Origin: an uncultured Ruminococcus sp.
Lineage (GTDB): Bacteria; Bacillota; Clostridia; Oscillospirales; Acutalibacteraceae
Assembly: GCA_902767125.1 (NCBI GenBank)
Contig: CACXGJ010000177.1
Span: 1-13,792 of the forward strand
Reading direction: 5' to 3'
Length of the DNA: 13,792 nt
The position numbers were made by a program, and so were the translations under genes. The notes beneath the pieces were generated by a model that had not been told where the DNA came from, did not search any database, and saw only the letters and a list, made by a program, of their open reading frames with translations. Position 1 is the stretch's first letter, and each line of letters begins with the position of its first letter. Below, piece after piece: positions 13,706 through 13,792 of this stretch.

Positions 13706-13792
13706 AGGAGTAACAAAATAAGTAGCAAAAACATTTACATTGGTGGTTAAATGTGTACAAATATACTCACAGAAAGGGTGATAACGAAATTG
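13706..13792 (+). other. Leader or 5' end of the next gene, cut by window edge
   Basis: Ten bases after the pyrC stop codon comes AAGGAG, but the codon at the proper distance (13718) is ATA, followed by nine codons and a stop at 13748. Directly after this stop is ATG (13751) with GGTGG upstream, open to the window end (MCTNILTERVITKL). A third signal, AAAGGGTGAT, stands seven bases before TTG at 13790. The next gene could start at 13751 or 13790; by position it may be pyrF or another pyrimidine gene, but too little is visible to tell. Confidence 0.3.

Overview
The window looks like a chromosomal segment of a low-to-moderate GC Gram-positive of the class Clostridia, most likely a Ruminococcus-like gut or rumen anaerobe. 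This is inferred from strong AGGAGG-type ribosome binding sites, sigma-A-type promoters with 17-base spacers, AT-rich intergenic DNA, a surface protein built of X2-like modules with a Gram-positive C-terminal anchor, and a class I dihydroorotase. There is no phage, transposase, integrase or CRISPR array. The species cannot be fixed from this sequence alone.

Left part, minus strand (1-4348). One well-formed promoter (TTGACA-17-TAGAAT) drives three genes: a free-standing NRPS-type condensation-domain protein, a small acyl carrier protein, and an acyl-AMP ligase that overlaps the carrier gene by 4 bases. Together they form a minimal carrier-protein pathway: the ligase charges the carrier and the condensation enzyme passes the acyl group to an unidentified amine or alcohol. 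A hairpin follows. Beyond it lies an oligosaccharide/lipid flippase that runs off the left edge.

Middle, minus strand (4377-6446). A stand-alone PqqD-family protein (RiPP-recognition fold) is paired with a secreted, C-terminally anchored protein of five tandem X2/Ig-like repeats. No radical SAM enzyme or precursor peptide is seen. Divergent from it on the plus strand are a membrane acyltransferase (acyltransferase 3 family), a NifX/NifB-type cofactor-binding protein and, from its own probable promoter, a DtxR/MntR-family metal-dependent repressor with a mixed metal site.

The repressor converges with a GtrA-family membrane protein (minus strand) across a bidirectional terminator. Upstream of the GtrA gene is a small YbjN-like protein.

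Right part, plus strand (9621-13792). A tRNA-Thr(CGT) with its own promoter and terminator is followed by an apparent operon. It holds a secreted single-pass membrane protein with a long acidic cytoplasmic tail, a proline-rich protein with a basic amphipathic tail, and pyrC (dihydroorotase), each separated by exactly 18 bases. The window ends in the leader or first codons of the next gene, possibly another pyrimidine gene.

The strongest candidates for new biology are the condensation-ACP-ligase cassette, the PqqD/X2-repeat pair, and the two uncharacterised envelope-type proteins tied to pyrC.
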